Below the pieces are notes generated by a model. The model was not told where the DNA came from. It searched no databases and worked only from the letters and a program-made list of their open reading frames with translations. From contig CAMCFN010000014.1 in assembly GCA_945874145.1 (NCBI GenBank), positions 1 through 64,000 of the forward strand: a stretch of 64,000 bases of DNA, written 5' to 3'. Shown piece by piece: positions 26,775 through 36,200 of the stretch. This DNA is from Akkermansia muciniphila. Its GTDB lineage: Bacteria; Verrucomicrobiota; Verrucomicrobiia; Limisphaerales; SXTU01. A program made the position numbers and the translations under genes. The first letter of the stretch is position 1. Every line of letters begins with the position of its first letter.

Positions 26775-29344
26775 AGAAAACCATCCTGTCCCTGCTGCTG
26801 CTGGCGATGCTGGCCGTGGGGCGTCCACTGGCCGCGCAAATCTCCCCGGCCGTCTCCGTGCAAGGCACCAATGCCACGCTGCGCTGGGCTAGCACGCCGG
26901 GAGAAAGCTACGTGGTGGTGTATCGCCGCGCGTTCCACCCGGCCCCCGAGCTACAGTGGCAAGTGATTGGCACGAACGTTCCGGCCAGCGGCGGGATTGA
27001 GACCTTCTTCCAGCACATTGGCGGAGTTCCCCGTCTGCCAGCGGGATACACCGGAGGAGGGGGAGGCGGTGGTGGTAGTCCGCCCGTATTGCTGTCTGCG
27101 ACCTCCCCGGCGACGGGCTCGAACAAAGACAAGGACGACAAGGTGAAGGCGAAGGACAGCGAGCTGCCTGCCTTTCCCTCCCTGCCCGATGAGAAGGAAA
27201 TCGAGAAGTGGCTCAAGGAGCTGCTCAAGGAATACGAACGGCAGCAGCGCGAAGGTGGCGGCGTTCAGGCGTTCACCGCGCTCATGGCCTCCACGCTCAC
27301 CGCCGAGCAGGCCACCAGCAACTCCATGGGCTTCTACATCGTTCTGAACGCGGCGGAGGATCTAAATGGCGATGGTGTTCCTGATGGCTTGGCGGCGCAG
27401 TTCGGGCTGAACCCGCTGAACGATCTGCTCCAAACCGATTCCGATGGGGACGGGCTGACCGACCAGCAGGAAATCGTCAACGGCACCAACCCATTCAGCA
27501 GTGACACCGATGGCGACGGGGCTTCGGACGCAGCCGAAGTCGCAGCCGGTTCCGACCCCAAGACACCGCACGGCTTGCCGGGCATTTCAGCGGCCTTTTA
27601 CGAGGAGGCTTATGAATCAGTGGGCACCAATGGCAACCCCAGCTACTACCATGTTTATCGGGAGGAATGGGGCGTGCGCCTTTTTCAGTCCAACCGGCTC
27701 GTTTATCCCAGCCCGGTCAATGGTGAGTTGGGTTACACGGAGACGTTTGCGTGGCCCATGCAATACGCTCAGGTGCAGACTGGAACCTCCAGCTTCTGGA
27801 AGAACCTGGTGGGCGGAGGCCAGGCCGGCTTCACGCAGAACACCAACTTTCCAGCCTTGAGCACGCAAGCCCGGCCCCCATATGGCGGCTACTGGCGGAC
27901 GGGCAACTTCAACGGCACGCGCTACCAGACCGCGCTGCAACTCACGACCCACGGCACCAACGCCACACTCAACCGCGCCTATGAGCTCCAGCTTGTTGGC
28001 TACAATGTGACGAATGGGGTGCAAGTGCTGGTGACGAATTTCACGGGCATCAGCCTGGGTGGAAAGCTCCTGACGACGAATGGGACCTGCGTGATGCTGT
28101 TGCCAGAGAACATCCGCACCAATCTTCCGCTCACAGTGCCCGCGTCCATGACGAACCTCGCCTGGGCCGTGACGCCCACCGAGCTGACCATTGACATCCA
28201 GCAGGTCATTTCGGACCAAATCGCGGGCAACGAGTGCAACCGCCTGCCAACGGCATTTTTCGCTGGCGAACTCAACAATCCGATGGTCATGGGAACCCGC
28301 AGCGGCAACGATGCTCGTCTCGGGGTGCGCCTCTCGTTCCAAAATTTCCTTGGTGCAAACGCCTTCGTCGGCGTGCGGAAGACCAATAGTTCCACGGTGC
28401 TTGGCTTCACTCGTGCCACAAACAACCTGGTGAAGACGCTCATCTCGTTCCCGGCTGAGAACGGGTCAAAATTCTATGAGGTCGTCGCCGGCTATGACGT
28501 GAACCAGAACGGAGCACTCGATAGCAACGAGGTTACCACAATCTTTCGCAAGACTCCCGCGACCGATTCCACGGGCAGAGTGGCAACCGCCTCATTGCAC
28601 TTGCTGGATAAGATTGTGGTGGTCACTCAGGCCGACTTCGACTCTGCAAAGAGCAAGTTGACGACGTTGAATGTTTTCGGAACGGACTACGCCGGAGACC
28701 TGATTTCTGCCTTTGCGAAAGGCAAAACCAATGTTGCCACTGCCACGACCACGATGGGTGTTCCGATTTCCACTTCCACCCCCGGGTTAGCCCTTAAGGT
28801 CGGTGCCAAGTGGGATTCAAGCTGTAGCGACATCACCTATCGGTTCACCTTCGCGGACGGCACTGAAGCGTCGGATGACTTTGAGGATTCCAAGGCACTC
28901 AAGGGAATAGTTGCCAAAGCCATCAAGGACAATCTAGCCGCCCTGCTCCTAGCAGGCTCCCCGTCTGTTTCGGAAAGTGCTCCGCTGACTTTCAGCATTT
29001 CAATCGATTTCAATGTCACTGATAAGGACCCGGTCGGATATAATGAGCTAGGCTACGCCTTCGGCAAAGTGACCGTCACGGGCGAGCTGCGAGTGCGATA
29101 TCACAAACCGACAAGCAACTCGATATTCGTGAGCGAGACGACCGTCAGCGGAGCGTTTGACGATTTGTATGATTACGCCTATGGCGGAGTGGCTGGACTG
29201 ATTGTGGACCCAAGAGATGGAGCGAGAGTTCAAGCCGGCCATGCAACGCTCTCATCGGCTGCTGAACCCGGCGGCAAGGTTTTCTTCACCCGGCTCGAAT
29301 ACAGCACTGGCTGGAGACCGCACAGTCAAACCTACTCCAAATGA
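26771..29344 (+). CDS. Large secreted protein with thrombospondin type 3-like calcium repeats
   Basis: This 857-aa protein has a signal peptide (ILSLLLLAMLAVGRPLAAQ) and an Ig/FN3-like segment (VSVQGTNATLRWASTPGESYVVVY). A poly-Gly linker and a charged Lys/Glu-rich region follow. Residues about 196-266 hold TSP3-like Asp-rich calcium motifs (DLNGDGVPDG, DSDGDGLTDQQE, DTDGDGASDAAE). The remainder, about 590 residues rich in Asn/Thr and beta patterns, has no recognised family. It is likely periplasmic or extracellular. It overlaps the next gene by four bases. An odd point is the moxR-derived chimeric frame directly upstream. Confidence 0.8.
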   Translation: MKKTILSLLLLAMLAVGRPLAAQISPAVSVQGTNATLRWASTPGESYVVVYRRAFHPAPELQWQVIGTNVPASGGIETFFQHIGGVPRLPAGYTGGGGGGGGSPPVLLSATSPATGSNKDKDDKVKAKDSELPAFPSLPDEKEIEKWLKELLKEYERQQREGGGVQAFTALMASTLTAEQATSNSMGFYIVLNAAEDLNGDGVPDGLAAQFGLNPLNDLLQTDSDGDGLTDQQEIVNGTNPFSSDTDGDGASDAAEVAAGSDPKTPHGLPGISAAFYEEAYESVGTNGNPSYYHVYREEWGVRLFQSNRLVYPSPVNGELGYTETFAWPMQYAQVQTGTSSFWKNLVGGGQAGFTQNTNFPALSTQARPPYGGYWRTGNFNGTRYQTALQLTTHGTNATLNRAYELQLVGYNVTNGVQVLVTNFTGISLGGKLLTTNGTCVMLLPENIRTNLPLTVPASMTNLAWAVTPTELTIDIQQVISDQIAGNECNRLPTAFFAGELNNPMVMGTRSGNDARLGVRLSFQNFLGANAFVGVRKTNSSTVLGFTRATNNLVKTLISFPAENGSKFYEVVAGYDVNQNGALDSNEVTTIFRKTPATDSTGRVATASLHLLDKIVVVTQADFDSAKSKLTTLNVFGTDYAGDLISAFAKGKTNVATATTTMGVPISTSTPGLALKVGAKWDSSCSDITYRFTFADGTEASDDFEDSKALKGIVAKAIKDNLAALLLAGSPSVSESAPLTFSISIDFNVTDKDPVGYNELGYAFGKVTVTGELRVRYHKPTSNSIFVSETTVSGAFDDLYDYAYGGVAGLIVDPRDGARVQAGHATLSSAAEPGGKVFFTRLEYSTGWRPHSQTYSK

Positions 29345-30174
29345 AGACAACTCAATCTCTTCTCACCTTGCTCTGCACGGTGATAGTCTCGCTTTTCCTT
29401 CCAGAGAATCTCTGCGCCATTGAACCACCCATCTCACCATTTGTGCTGGCAGAGAAGCTCGGGCAGCCGCGCGATACTTACTCTGTGAAAGACTTGACCG
29501 AGGACGCGCGGGCGAGAAGGAATGGGGATGCCATCCTCTCAGCCCACCTATTTGTGAGTGCGGATAAGACATCGCCCGAGCTCACCTTGGCTATCGCCCG
29601 TCCCGGGCTGCTCTGGACGGAAAAGTTTCAGACTCAGATTCGGACAGCACTGGAGCAGGCCCGCACGGAAGGAGTCACCAATGTGCCCATTCGGACGTTT
29701 CGGTTCGGCACCAATGGGGAAGGCGTTTACCGGTTGTCTGGGTTTGGCCGTGACGCGATGGAATTAGAAGTCACTGCAACCTTCCCCGCTCAGGCACGAG
29801 ACATACGGTTAAAGGCCTTCATAAGGAATGACGCGGAGGACAAGCATATCAGCGACATTCCGGACACGCGGCCCGATGAATTGCTGCGACAGGGTTTCGC
29901 GCTGGCAGGTGAGGCCATCACGGGGGCACCGGTCGAAATGCGTTGGACTGACGGTCAGGAAGCGCCTTGGCAGAAGCTTTCTCCCTCGCCCTCATCGGTT
30001 ACGAATCGACCGGCAACCAAAGCAGCCAAGCCTGTCGGAGTGCCCACGGCACCCGATTCCGCTGCGACCGCACTAGCCGCACAACCATCCGCAAGTAAAT
30101 CGTGGCTGCTCCTGCTTGGCTTCGCCTCCTTCGCCGCCATCGCATGGTTCCTTTTGAGAGGGCGCGGGCAATAG
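29341..30174 (+). CDS. Exported, C-terminally membrane-anchored protein of unknown function
   Basis: The 277-aa protein has an N-terminal signal peptide (LLTLLCTVIVSLFLPENLCA) and a C-terminal hydrophobic stretch (WLLLLGFASFAAIAWFLL) followed by Arg-rich RGRGQ. This pattern suggests a periplasmic domain tethered by a C-terminal segment, similar in layout to sortase- or exosortase-type signals, though no LPXTG or PEP motif is seen. The start overlaps the preceding stop by four bases (ATGA), so expression is coupled. The middle resembles no family I know. It probably works with the preceding secreted protein. Confidence 0.72.
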   Translation: MKTTQSLLTLLCTVIVSLFLPENLCAIEPPISPFVLAEKLGQPRDTYSVKDLTEDARARRNGDAILSAHLFVSADKTSPELTLAIARPGLLWTEKFQTQIRTALEQARTEGVTNVPIRTFRFGTNGEGVYRLSGFGRDAMELEVTATFPAQARDIRLKAFIRNDAEDKHISDIPDTRPDELLRQGFALAGEAITGAPVEMRWTDGQEAPWQKLSPSPSSVTNRPATKAAKPVGVPTAPDSAATALAAQPSASKSWLLLLGFASFAAIAWFLLRGRGQ

Positions 30175-30212
30175 GCGTGGGCCATTCGTTTTACCGCCCG
30201 TATGGGCGGGAG

Positions 30213-30258
30213 GCCGGTTTGGGGTGAGGCTAACGTGTGCCGCCCCAGCCGGCTTTTT
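30213..30258 (+). terminator. Candidate intrinsic terminator after the membrane-anchored gene
   Basis: GCCGG (30213-30217) and GGGG pair with CCCC and CCGGC (30243-30252), followed by TTTTT. A smaller hairpin (CCGCCC/GGGCGG near 30195-30209) precedes it. Confidence 0.6.
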
Positions 30259-30386
30259 CGTGTCTGACAGCGAGGATTTCGGGTGGGGAGGGCACAAAAG
30301 TGTCTCTTTTTGACCACCGACCGCCTGAGTTTTGACCCGAATCGGCTAAAACCACGTAAAACCCGTCTGGAAAGGCACTTGGAGCG

Positions 30387-30659
30387 CATATCAGTGCCCT
30401 CCCAAACCATATCAGTGCCCACCCAGGCGGTATCAGTGGCCTCCCAGGCCATATCACCGGCCACCCAAGCCGTATCACCGCATCCCCAAGGCGCATCACT
30501 GCCCGCCCAAGCCGCATCAGTCCATCCCCAGGCGGCATCACCGGCCTCCCATGCCGTATCACCGTCGGCCCACGCCGCGTCAGTGCCCTCCCAACCGGCG
30601 TCAGCGGCTAGGCAAGCCGCGTCAGTCCCGTGGCAGGCGGTAGCAGTGTCGTCACAGGC
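30387..30659. repeat. 13-unit 21-bp tandem repeat (heptad coding potential on both strands)
   Basis: Thirteen head-to-tail units of 21 bp, with consensus close to CATATCAGTGCCCTCCCAGGC, run from 30387 to 30659. On the plus strand they encode heptads such as ISVPSQT and VSVASQA within a 173-aa frame (30283-30804, GTG start). On the minus strand they encode heptads with an invariant Trp, such as DTAWEAG, in a 341-aa frame. Codon two of the plus heptad is TCA in 12 units, and CAR is common at codon six. Neither frame has a clear ribosome site, so the coding strand is unresolved. It is a minisatellite-like array in a region otherwise made of intergenic repeats. Confidence 0.8.
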
Positions 30660-30678
30660 GTTTCGGGTTCGGGAGCAT

Positions 30679-30869
30679 GAACGCAAGGTCGCAAGGCGCA
30701 GAGTCGCAATCCAACTACCGAACCGAATTGACCACCGAGCCACGATGGGCACAGAGGCTTTCCCGCAGTCGCCTGTCTCTGTGTTCAGCGCGCCTCTGTG
30801 GTGAAACATCGGTTGCGAAAAGCCTTCTCCCATCGCCGCCGCGCCTTTGCGCCCTTGCGGCTTTGCGTT
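30679..30869. repeat. Nested imperfect inverted repeats in the 30.2-31.0 kb non-coding stretch
   Basis: The outer arms are AACGCAAGGTCGCAAGGCGC (about 30679) and the near-complement GCGCC...TTGCGGCTTTGCGTT (about 30845-30869). The inner arms are CCACGATGGGCACAGAGG near 30737 and CCTCTGTGGTG near 30793. This resembles a decayed palindromic intergenic repeat. No gene is supported between 30660 and 30992 apart from frames crossing the repeats. Confidence 0.55.
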
Positions 30870-30992
30870 GAAATGCCCCACCCGGACTTTGCCCTTTACA
30901 CCCGTCACTGGCAGGCGTAGCAAACAGCCAATTCGCCCCGCCCTTTTGAGCGAGGCACAACCATGAACTAAAGCCCTCAACTCCCGCCCACC

Positions 30993-31988
30993 ATGTCACG
31001 CCTCAACGAATCCGAACGCCTCACCATGATCGACCTGCACCTCCCCCACTGGAGTCTCGCGGACGCGCTCGCCGGTGGTCCCATCGTGCTGCCCATCATC
31101 AACCCCGATGGCACGCCGGGCACCTACGCCCGCGCGGACCTGGTGGCGCAGCGCGCCGCGTATCAGACCTTGAGCGATGCCATCCTCGCCTTGGAGGAAA
31201 CCACGCTGCCCGCGTTGCGCTCGGAGCGGGATGACATTTTCGGGATTGATGGCACGGACGTGGACGGGGTGTGGATTCGGCTCCTGAGCTACAAGTCGCT
31301 GGTGGTCGCGCGGCTTGGTGCCCGCCACGCGCTCGCCCGCACCGTGCCGAATCTCGGCCTCATTCGTGTGTCCGACTACCTGAACATCATCGAGCGTTTC
31401 CACACGCATTGGCTGCGCGTGAACGCCGCGCTGCCCGTCGCCGCGCCGCTGGTCGTCGGCCCGCTGACCGCCGCGCTGCTGCTGGCCCGGCACGCCACGC
31501 TCACTGCAAAGCTGAAGGAGGTGAGCGACGCGGAACTGGAACTCTCGGTGAAGCGCGCCGACCGCGAGCAGCTCTTCGGCGATGAGGCGGCGGAAGTGCG
31601 CGAGCCGAACTCCATCATCGCCCGCCTGCTCCAGTATCACGCGACGATTGCAGGCAACTTCCCCGGCCAGCCCATCGCGGACACCTTGCCGCGCATCTTC
31701 CCGCAGGAGGCGGCCAGCCTGCCGCGCTTCGACTTCAACTGGCGCGACCTTAGCGGCGGGCAGTTGAAGACCTGGCTGCGCGACCCCGGCTTGAACGACG
31801 CAGCGGAGGCGCACCTGGAAGAAGGGGCAGTGACGTTGAACCAGGCTTACGCGCAAGGTGCCCCGGTGCAGGCGCAGACGTGGGCCGGGGTGACGATGGT
31901 GGGCGAGCTGGACGTGCTCGAACTCCGCGACGCCACGGGGCACACGATTGCGCGCGGTCGCCGCGACACGACGCTGGCGGAGGTGTGA
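30993..31988 (+). CDS. Protein of unknown function upstream of MoxR (331 aa)
   Basis: A long frame of good coding character runs from the ATG at 30993 and stops at 31988. No signal peptide is seen. The chain is rich in helices (SLADALAGGPIVLPIINPDG, ADLVAQRAAYQTLSDAILALEE) and has one moderately hydrophobic stretch near 147-165 (LPVAAPLVVGPLTAALLLA). The end (MVGELDVLELRDATGHTIARG) looks like a small beta domain. I do not recognise the family. It stops 193 bp before moxR in the same direction. An internal ATG near 31026 is an alternative start. Confidence 0.6.
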   Translation: MSRLNESERLTMIDLHLPHWSLADALAGGPIVLPIINPDGTPGTYARADLVAQRAAYQTLSDAILALEETTLPALRSERDDIFGIDGTDVDGVWIRLLSYKSLVVARLGARHALARTVPNLGLIRVSDYLNIIERFHTHWLRVNAALPVAAPLVVGPLTAALLLARHATLTAKLKEVSDAELELSVKRADREQLFGDEAAEVREPNSIIARLLQYHATIAGNFPGQPIADTLPRIFPQEAASLPRFDFNWRDLSGGQLKTWLRDPGLNDAAEAHLEEGAVTLNQAYAQGAPVQAQTWAGVTMVGELDVLELRDATGHTIARGRRDTTLAEV

Positions 31989-32181
31989 GCGGAGCGGGTC
32001 TGCGCCCGGAGCTATTGGGAATACAAACGCTTCGTCTCGTCGGCGGCATTTCCACGAAGGAACCCCCTTCCCGCGTTGCTTCAGACGACGCCCCGACGGG
32101 ACGTTTGCCTGGCCGCGAATGGATTCAGCGGAGCGCATTTTTGCTCGTCAGGCGAAACGGCCCGCGTTTTCATCCCGCCCG

Positions 32182-33222
32182 ATGACCACCCCGACCCTCT
32201 TGCGACCGGAGGAACTCAAACCCGCCGCCGAGCTTTGCGCCCGCACGCTTGACCAGCTTGACCGCATCCTCCTCGGGCGCGCGGAGGTTCACCGGCTCGT
32301 GCTCATCGGCGTCCTCAGCCACGGCCACATCCTGCTCGAAGGCCTACCCGGCCTCGGCAAAACCGCTCTCATCCGCACCCTCGGCCGCATCCTCCAGCTC
32401 GACTTCAAGCGCGTGCAGTTCACGCCCGACCTCATGCCCGGCGACGTGCTCGGCACCCACATCTTGCAGGACACCGCCAGCGGCAAGCGAGAGATGACCT
32501 TCCAGCCCGGCCCCGTCTTCACGAACATCCTCCTCGCCGACGAAATCAACCGTGCCTCACCCAAAACCCAGTCCGCGCTCCTGGAAACGATGCAGGAAAG
32601 CTGCGTCACGCTCCTGGGCGTCACGCGCAAGCTGCCGCAGCCCTTCTTCGTCCTCGCCAGCCAGAACCCCATCGAACTCGAAGGCACCTACCCGCTGCCC
32701 GAGGCGCAACTCGACCGTTTCCTCTTCCGCCTCCTCTTCAACCACGTGGACGCCGACGTGCTCACCCGCATCATCAGCGAACGTCGGCGCGGCGAGCTGC
32801 CCGAGCCGACCTGGCAGATGGAGAAAGGCCAGCTTGAGCAACTCTTCGCCGTCATGGACCGCGTCTTCATGCCCGCGCCCGTCGCCCGCTACGTGGCCCG
32901 CATCGTCGCCGCCTCGCATCGCGGCGCGGCGGAAGCCACCGACGCGGTGAACAAATACGTCAACTACGGGGCCTCCCCGCGCGCCGCCATCGCCATCGCG
33001 GAAGCCGCACGGGCGCACGCACTCGTCGCCGGCCGCCCCACCGCCGGCTTTGAAGACGTGAAAGCCGTCGCGCCTTCCGTATTGAATCACCGCATCCTCC
33101 TCAACTACCAGGCGCGCTTCGACCGCACCGACACCACCGCCGTCGTCGCCGAACTGCTCGCCAAGCTGGACGAGACGGGGCTGAAATTGCCGAGCGACGT
33201 TGCATTGGAGCAGGCGGCGTGA
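32182..33222 (+). CDS. MoxR-family AAA+ ATPase
   Basis: MoxR ATPases are chaperone-like AAA+ proteins that mature or switch partner complexes, usually encoded with VWA or DUF58 proteins. The 346-aa product has Walker A at about 54-61 (GLPGLGKT), Walker B NILLADEINRASPKTQSALLE, sensor-like VLASQNPIELEGTYPLPEAQLDRF and a C-terminal helical lid (GASPRAAIAIAEAARAHALV). The motifs appear intact. The ATG at 32182 is fixed by matching the truncated 5' copy at 26655. The next gene begins 40 bp later. No VWA or DUF58 gene is in the window, which is unusual. Confidence 0.92.
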   Translation: MTTPTLLRPEELKPAAELCARTLDQLDRILLGRAEVHRLVLIGVLSHGHILLEGLPGLGKTALIRTLGRILQLDFKRVQFTPDLMPGDVLGTHILQDTASGKREMTFQPGPVFTNILLADEINRASPKTQSALLETMQESCVTLLGVTRKLPQPFFVLASQNPIELEGTYPLPEAQLDRFLFRLLFNHVDADVLTRIISERRRGELPEPTWQMEKGQLEQLFAVMDRVFMPAPVARYVARIVAASHRGAAEATDAVNKYVNYGASPRAAIAIAEAARAHALVAGRPTAGFEDVKAVAPSVLNHRILLNYQARFDRTDTTAVVAELLAKLDETGLKLPSDVALEQAA

Positions 33223-33262
33223 GGTGCAGCGCGGAGCGAACGATTATTCAGGAAGCAGGCTC

Positions 33263-36200
33263 ATGCCGTTGATTGATCACGACACCGTCGCGTCCGCCAT
33301 CCGTGCGGCGGTGGACACGGCGTTGCTGCTTTCGCCGCTGGCGCTGGTGGTCATCGCCCTGCTGCTCCCCTCCGTTTACCGCCTCCTGTTTCTCCGTGCC
33401 AAGCTGGACAAGCGGAGCTACGAGGCAACCAAGTCTCAGACCGCGTCGGTGGTGCGGCGGTTGCGGCGGCATCTGGATTTTTCCGCGCGGCACTGGAGCG
33501 GGTATTTGGCGCACCAGCGGAGGAATCTGAAACACCGAATCGAGGTCAGCCTGCTCTACGACATCGCCAAGGCGGCTGCAGCGTATTATGCCACCGACCA
33601 ATGGCGGGAATTCATGCGCCGGCAGGGTCTGGCAAATCCGGTCTTCATTGATGAGGACAAGTCGCTGCGGGACAACTTGGAGCAGAACGGCTTTTTCCTC
33701 AGTCCGTTTTTCAAGGAGGGCGTGGTCAACCGATACCTCATGCGGGCGACCGCCGGCGGCTTCGGCTCCGTTCACGTGGAGGGCGACCCCGTCCTGCTGG
33801 CCCGGGCGACCACCTTGTTCCGGGAGGCGCTGAAGGAAATCGAGCCGCAGTTCGAGCAAGGGCACATCTACCTCCCCTTCCTGACGTTGAGCCGATGGGA
33901 ACGGCTCCGCTTCCGCATCCACACGATGATCATCACCCGCCTGCTCAGCGAGGGCATGGAGAAGGGCGTGGCGTTGATCCTGAGTTACGGGCTGATCGCC
34001 CTCTTGAAAGGCGAGGAAGTCAGCAGCGGCGCGGTGGATTTTGTCATGGACATCGTGGCGCTGCTCTTCATGGCGCATATTTTCGACAGCCTGTTCAAGG
34101 ACCGTTGCAGCCAGTTCAAGATGAACTGGGAGGACCGGGAGCGGTATTACTACCGGCGGCAGATGCATCAGTTCATCGTCGGTCTCGACTCGGCCACGGC
34201 TCGCGAGGAGGCGCGGCGAGAGAAGGAGGCGATTCAACTTCTGGGTGCCCGCGCCAAGAACCCAAAAGGGATTAAACGCATCGTGCGCGCCCTGAAGCGG
34301 GCCAGCCGGAATCCGCAGGAAACCTCGCTGCTGCTGGGAGCGGCGCAGGATGTGATGGATTACGCACAGGAAGAGCCCTCGCCCATCGCCCTGGTCCTCA
34401 TGAAGGAATTGGCGACCAGCTACCCGTCCGCGTATGCGCAACTCCTGGGTCACTGGCGCAGGTTTCGCAATTCTTGGGCGGACGCGGACAAGCTGGTGAT
34501 CCTCCTGCTGAGTGACGCGCCGCTCGCGGCAGTTGCCGCCCGGAAGTCCCGGTCGTTACCGGACCGGGAAAATGAGGCGGAGTGGCACCGGGCGGCCCAT
34601 GCGCTGCAAGACGTGCTTTCGGCTGAGGTGGATGAAGCCAGAGTCGAGCACGTCACCGAATGTCTCGCGTCGGAAACTTTGACGCCGAGTCAGCGACGGG
34701 CGCTGGTTCTGTGCTTCTTTTTCGGCGGCTTGCTCTGGCGTTTGCGGCAGATGGATCGCGAAAACCCTCTCGGTCGGCGACGGGATGCCCGTCTCCACCA
34801 CGCGACGCTGACCTTCACGCTGCCGGCCTTGGAACGGATTCAGGCCCGGCAGTCTGCCGGGGTTTGTGATTATGGATTGCAGCCCTCCGAGATCGCCGGC
34901 TTGGGCAGCCGCATCAGGTCAGTCCTGCCGCTCGCGGCCGGTCATAAACTGAGGCTGAAGCTGGGCGACGGCCAGTCTCTCTCGCCTGCACTCGATGAGA
35001 TACAGCGCGCGGTCGCGGTCAAGAAACAGCCGGCTTCATCAAGCCGGTTGGACTTGCCGACGCGACACCTGCGCGAGTGGTTGGATGCCAGCACTGGAGA
35101 TCGGCGCGCCTTGGGAGGCCTGACTGCTGCCATCCACGAAGCCTCCCGGTCGGGCTTGGCCTCGAAGCTCGACAAGCACTCGCGGGCCAGCACGGACAGT
35201 TTGATTGTGGATCCGCAGGCGTTTGACTCGCATTACAATCAGCATCGCGCGCTGATGCTGCGGCAGCGTCTGGCGAGACGTGGCATTGACGGAAAGGACA
35301 ACGAGCCTGTGCTCGCCTTGCTGGGCTTTTGGGGGAGCAAAGACGTGAAGCCAGTGCCGTTGGGTGAGATTCCGATTCGCCTGACATTTCTCGATTTGCA
35401 ACCGGTGGTGGACTACGTCTCGGATCACGAGCGCGACTCCGAGACGCTGGAGGAGGTCACGCATCAGGCACTGGTGGAGTTCTACCAGACGGCCCGCATG
35501 ACCGAGAGCGTCCACGAACTTCCGGACATATTGACCCGGCCCGCCGAGGGCGACGACGCCGGCGGTTCCATCGCCCGGCAAATGGCGGTGATCCGGTCGC
35601 TGCGGGACAAGATTATCGCCGATCAAGAACCACTATTTCTGCTGCTGCAAGAAGCGGCCCATCAGTTGGAAGTCATCCTCAACCCCTTGCACGCAAGTCT
35701 GGATCACTTGCTGGGCCATGCGGCCGGGCTTGGCTCCGTAATCGCCGAGGCGACGCGCTGGAACTTGAATCGCATGCAGGACGCCGGCCTGGCCTTGCTG
35801 ATCCCGCTGACCTGCATGGCCGAGCGGTTAGGAGTCTTCGCCGAAGGCACGGATGCGTATTGGCTAACCTACGAGACGACGACGAACCAAGAGCAGTTTC
35901 TCCGGCAATTCGACGTGCAAGACCAAGAGCACGCGGACGCCCTCATCCAGGCACGGATCCTACTCCACCAGTTCGAGGCGCTGCGCAGCCTCATCCCGCC
36001 CCACGCCGCGAGGGATCGGACGGCGTTCGCGTCGTTCGACACGATAGCAGGCGACGCGGACCTGCTGCGGGCCGGAGCGGCGACGGTGATGACCATGATT
36101 GACCAGAGCGGGCTGCGCACCGACCCGCGGTTCCGCGCGATCCGGGAGGTCCTGGATCTGGCGATGGCGAGGCAAGGCTACAGCAACCGGGGGAATCTGA

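Noticed and set aside
26771-29344. Cellulosomal dockerin protein
   Set aside because: The Asp-rich repeats look like TSP3-type motifs in a run rather than the paired 22-residue dockerin repeats at the chain end, and no cohesin gene is seen.
30387-30659. CRISPR array
   Set aside because: The units are contiguous 21-bp repeats with no spacers, and no cas gene is present in the window.
29955-30980. Minus-strand 341-codon frame across the minisatellite with Trp heptads
   Set aside because: It crosses the 3' end of the plus-strand membrane-anchored gene and runs through intergenic inverted repeats on both sides. It is not listed as a gene, but the coding strand of the repeat remains open.
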